A DNA stretch of 8,484 nucleotides from Burkholderiales bacterium. Lineage in GTDB: Bacteria; Pseudomonadota; Gammaproteobacteria; Burkholderiales; SG8-39. Below, piece by piece: positions 6,265-8,484 of this stretch (its first letter is position 1; every line of letters begins with the position of its first letter). The position numbers and the translations under genes were made by a program. Under the pieces are notes generated by a model. It was given only the letters and a program-made list of their open reading frames with translations, did not search any database and was not told the DNA's origin. The stretch spans positions 1 to 8,484 of the forward strand of contig JADGRR010000104.1 in assembly GCA_017880745.1 (NCBI GenBank), given 5' to 3'.

Positions 6265-7608
6265 CTAACCGCGCCCGATGCGCCCGGCCACTGCACGTAT
6301 CTGGCGCGGCGCCGCCAGCCAGATGCACAGGGCGGAGGCGAAGCTTGCGCCGATGGCGAGGGAGAACGCCAGCGCATAGCTGCCGCTGGCGTCGTACAGC
6401 GCGCCGGTGATCCAGGGGCCGAGCGCGCCGCCGGCGATACCGATGCCCATCAAGGTTCCGAATATGCCGCCGTAGTGGCGCCCGTGGAAGATCTCGGCGG
6501 GAATGGCGCCGACGACGGAGGTGAGGCCGTAGCCGAGGAAACCCTGCGCGGCCACCATGAACCAGAGGAGCAGAGGGCTGGGCGAAGCGCGCATCAGCAG
6601 CAGCGCGATGTAGCAAAGCACGAAGCCCGCGTTGCCCACGGTCCAGACCCACTCGCGGCCGATCCGATCCGAGATGTGCCCGAGCGCGATCTGTCCGGGA
6701 ATCGCGGCGAAGCTCACGAATCCGAGCGCCCAGGCCGCGTACATCGGCGCGAATCCGGATTCGATCAGGTACTTGGTCTGGTGCACCTGCACCGCGTACC
6801 AGGAAAAGAGCCCGCAAAAATAGCCGGCAGCGATCCACCAGAAGCGCGCCGTGCGCATTGCCCGGGCAAGCGTCCAGTCGATCGCCGCCCAGGCATGATC
6901 GACGACGTTTGCGTGCGGCTTGGCGGCAGCGGATGCAGGCGCGACGCGATCCCCGTCCGGCCCGGTCCCCAGGTCTTCGGGCCGGCGCCGGATGAGCAGG
7001 TTCAGCGGCGCCAGCAGGCAGAACACCAGGATGGCCATGCCGGTGCAGGCGGCGCGCCAGCCGGCGTGCTCGATCAGCGTCTGCAGCCAGGGCAAGAGGA
7101 CGATGGAACCGATGCCGACGCCGGAGAAGGCGATGCTCATCGCCAGGCCGCGCCGGCGCACGAACCAGTTCGGCAGGTGCAGCGCCTGGCCGGTAAAGCC
7201 CAGACCGACGCTGCCTGCGCCGACGAGCACGCCGAGCGTGAGGTAAAGATGCCAGGGCTGGCTCACCTGCGCGGCCAGCAGCAGTCCGATGCCCATGATG
7301 CCCACGCCAGCCTCGAGCACGATCAGCGGGCCGTGGCGGTCCATCAGGCGGCCGAGCAGGGGGCTCAGGACCGCCGAGATGATGAAGCCGAAGGAGAACG
7401 CGCCGGCCGTCACGCCCCGCTCCCAGCCGAACTCTTCCAGGATCGGCGGGAACAGGAGGGAAAACGCGGTGCGCGCGTTGACCGCCACGCCCATGGTGAC
7501 GAAGGCCACGGCGACGATGACCCAGCCATAGAAGAACGGAAAACGCGCAGCCTTCAGGTGATCACCAGGTCGTTGCAGCGGATTGCGCGAAGGCGAACTG
7601 GAGAGCAC
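6265..7608 (-). CDS. MFS transporter, monocarboxylate/OxlT-like
   Basis: This inner-membrane carrier of the major facilitator superfamily has about 447 residues and roughly 12 hydrophobic segments in two six-helix halves around a charged loop (206-250). MFS motif A is clear after helix 2 (GRLMDRHGP, 86-94) and repeated after helix 8 (GHISDRIGRE, 310-319). The N-terminal FPFFYGWVIVAVAF (23-36) and WFVRRRGLAMSIAFSGVGIG (148-167) resemble bacterial carriers of the monocarboxylate/oxalate-formate antiporter groups, so a small carboxylate is the likeliest cargo. The start is uncertain. The frame opens with an ATG at 7725, but the extra 39 residues are not hydrophobic and that start would overlap aspD by 31 bp. 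The GTG at 7608 gives a more usual N-terminus but lacks a Shine-Dalgarno sequence. The gene follows aspD on the same strand after about 86 bp, so the two may share a transcript and act on related metabolites; this is inference. Confidence 0.88.
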   Translation of the reverse strand: MLSSSPSRNPLQRPGDHLKAARFPFFYGWVIVAVAFVTMGVAVNARTAFSLLFPPILEEFGWERGVTAGAFSFGFIISAVLSPLLGRLMDRHGPLIVLEAGVGIMGIGLLLAAQVSQPWHLYLTLGVLVGAGSVGLGFTGQALHLPNWFVRRRGLAMSIAFSGVGIGSIVLLPWLQTLIEHAGWRAACTGMAILVFCLLAPLNLLIRRRPEDLGTGPDGDRVAPASAAAKPHANVVDHAWAAIDWTLARAMRTARFWWIAAGYFCGLFSWYAVQVHQTKYLIESGFAPMYAAWALGFVSFAAIPGQIALGHISDRIGREWVWTVGNAGFVLCYIALLLMRASPSPLLLWFMVAAQGFLGYGLTSVVGAIPAEIFHGRHYGGIFGTLMGIGIAGGALGPWITGALYDASGSYALAFSLAIGASFASALCIWLAAPRQIRAVAGRIGRG

Positions 7609-7694
7609 GCGGTCCGATGCGAATATGCGAAACCATGCGCGAAGTGTAATCGAAGTCGAGGCCTTGCTTCCGTCCTCGTCGCAGGCGGAGGCGT

Positions 7695-8484
7695 TCAGCC
7701 TGCGCCAGGTCGCCGCGCGCGCCATTCGGCATGGTAGTCGGCGAGCAGGCCGGCGATCGCGCGGCCAATCGGCTCGTAGGCCTCATCCGGCAGATTTGCG
7801 AGCGATACGCGCACTGACATCTTCGGCGCATCGAAGCCGCCGCCATCCATCAGCACGATCCCCCGCTCCTCGGCCAGGCGGACGACGAAGTCGATCGGCT
7901 CAAAAGCCGCCACCAGCCATTCGGCGAATGCGTCGCCGTAGCGCGAACGCGCGAGCGCGGGGAGGTCGAGCGTCGCGTAATAACTGGTCAGGAGCGGATC
8001 GTCGGGTGGCGAGAGCCCGGCGCCGCGGTACAGCCGCTCGAAGCGGGCACGCACGAGGGCGCGCGCCGCGCGCTTGCGCGTAGCGGCCGCATCGAGCAAG
8101 CCGTCGAGCGCGAAAAGAGTCATTTGTACCTGCTGCGGCGATGACAGGCCGGCGGTGTGGTTCAGCCCGATGGCGCGGCTGTCGGCCACCATCCTGTCGA
8201 TGAGCTTCATGCGTTCGGGCTCGGTCGAGACGGCGCGATAGCGCGAGCGCGCGCTTGCCTGCGCCTCTTCGGGCATGGCGGCGAGGCGCGCATCGAGCGC
8301 GTTCGACTCATGCAGGCCGATGACGCCGAGCCGCAGCCCGGTCGCGCCCCAGTACTTCGAGAACGAATAAAGCACGATCGTATTCCTGGGCGCCACCGAT
8401 GCAAGCGAGCGAAAGCCCTCGACGAACGGCGCATAGACGTCGTCGGTGATCAGGATGAGGTCGGGTCGCTCGCGCATGATCTCG
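7695..8484 (-). CDS. aspD: Aspartate 4-decarboxylase/aspartate aminotransferase, C-terminal part
   Basis: The right window edge cuts this gene, leaving 262 C-terminal residues of a fold-type I PLP enzyme. Counting from the edge, TDDVY (13-17) supplies the PLP-contacting Asp/Tyr, SFSKYWGATGLRLG (40-53) carries the Schiff-base lysine K43 and phosphate-binding R51, and SVRVSLANL (223-231) holds the substrate-carboxylate arginine R225. The LNHTAGLSSPQQVQM segment and the LRLGVIGLHESN stretch match the L-aspartate beta-decarboxylase (AspD/AsdA) subgroup better than ordinary aspartate aminotransferases. Such enzymes are about 530-545 residues, so roughly half is missing. They convert L-aspartate to L-alanine and CO2 in the cytoplasm, with side transaminase activity. 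AspD is often paired with the antiporter AspT; here an MFS carrier follows instead. The start and promoter lie outside the window. A simple class I/II aminotransferase is the main alternative. Confidence 0.82.
   Translation of the reverse strand, partial: EIMRERPDLILITDDVYAPFVEGFRSLASVAPRNTIVLYSFSKYWGATGLRLGVIGLHESNALDARLAAMPEEAQASARSRYRAVSTEPERMKLIDRMVADSRAIGLNHTAGLSSPQQVQMTLFALDGLLDAAATRKRAARALVRARFERLYRGAGLSPPDDPLLTSYYATLDLPALARSRYGDAFAEWLVAAFEPIDFVVRLAEERGIVLMDGGGFDAPKMSVRVSLANLPDEAYEPIGRAIAGLLADYHAEWRARRPGAG

Noticed and set aside
6475..7737. Long plus-strand open frame (420 codons) antisense to the MFS gene
   Set aside because: The product is rich in charged residues, Gln, Ala and Gly with no fold signature, while the minus strand encodes an obvious membrane carrier.
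1..8484. CRISPR arrays, tRNA/rRNA genes, insertion sequences, integrases, toxin-antitoxin or defence genes
   Set aside because: I looked for them on both strands and saw no supporting repeats, motifs or proteins. The window reads as ordinary metabolic and transport genes.

Overview
The window looks like chromosomal DNA of a GC-rich Gram-negative bacterium, most likely a betaproteobacterium. The hints are the strongly G/C-biased third codon positions, Sec-type signal peptides ending in A-x-A or A-Q, a LivJ-type periplasmic binding protein, a bacteriohemerythrin, and loosely packed single-gene units. This placement is inference; no rRNA, tRNA or marker gene is present to fix it.

Layout, left to right. 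Positions 1-397 hold no convincing gene but contain a terminator-like hairpin (145-180), a 15-bp dyad (267-281) and a strong Shine-Dalgarno sequence. Next is a full-length lactate/glycolate permease of the LctP family (398-2212, +). A convergent gap of 81 bp follows, with two hairpins and a short stretch that repeats the 3' end of the next gene. Then come an exported M3-family oligoendopeptidase (2294-4147, -) and a bacteriohemerythrin (4291-4689, -). Between these two sit a Rho-independent terminator and an overlapping candidate promoter. Positions 4690-5090 carry a small, possibly frame-broken ORF with coding-like base usage (4782-4998, +). After it lie a solitary branched-chain-amino-acid-type ABC substrate-binding protein (5091-6236, +), a convergent MFS transporter of the monocarboxylate/OxlT-like type (6265-about 7608, -), and the C-terminal half of an aspartate 4-decarboxylase/aminotransferase (7695-8484, -). 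The last gene runs off the right edge.

The genes suggest small-nutrient handling: uptake of lactate-like monocarboxylates (LctP), periplasmic peptide hydrolysis (M3 peptidase), periplasmic capture of an amino acid or small carboxylate (binding protein), beta-decarboxylation of aspartate to alanine (AspD), and a carboxylate-type MFS carrier encoded just downstream of aspD on the same strand. Only the aspD-MFS pair looks like a possible operon. The other genes appear to be separately transcribed, so joint function is inference.

I see no defence system, CRISPR array, integrase, insertion sequence or biosynthetic cluster, and nothing that amounts to a clearly new system. The most unusual observation is the diverged copy of the M3 peptidase's C-terminal coding segment lying just past its own stop codon. 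It looks like the scar of a lost tandem paralogue.
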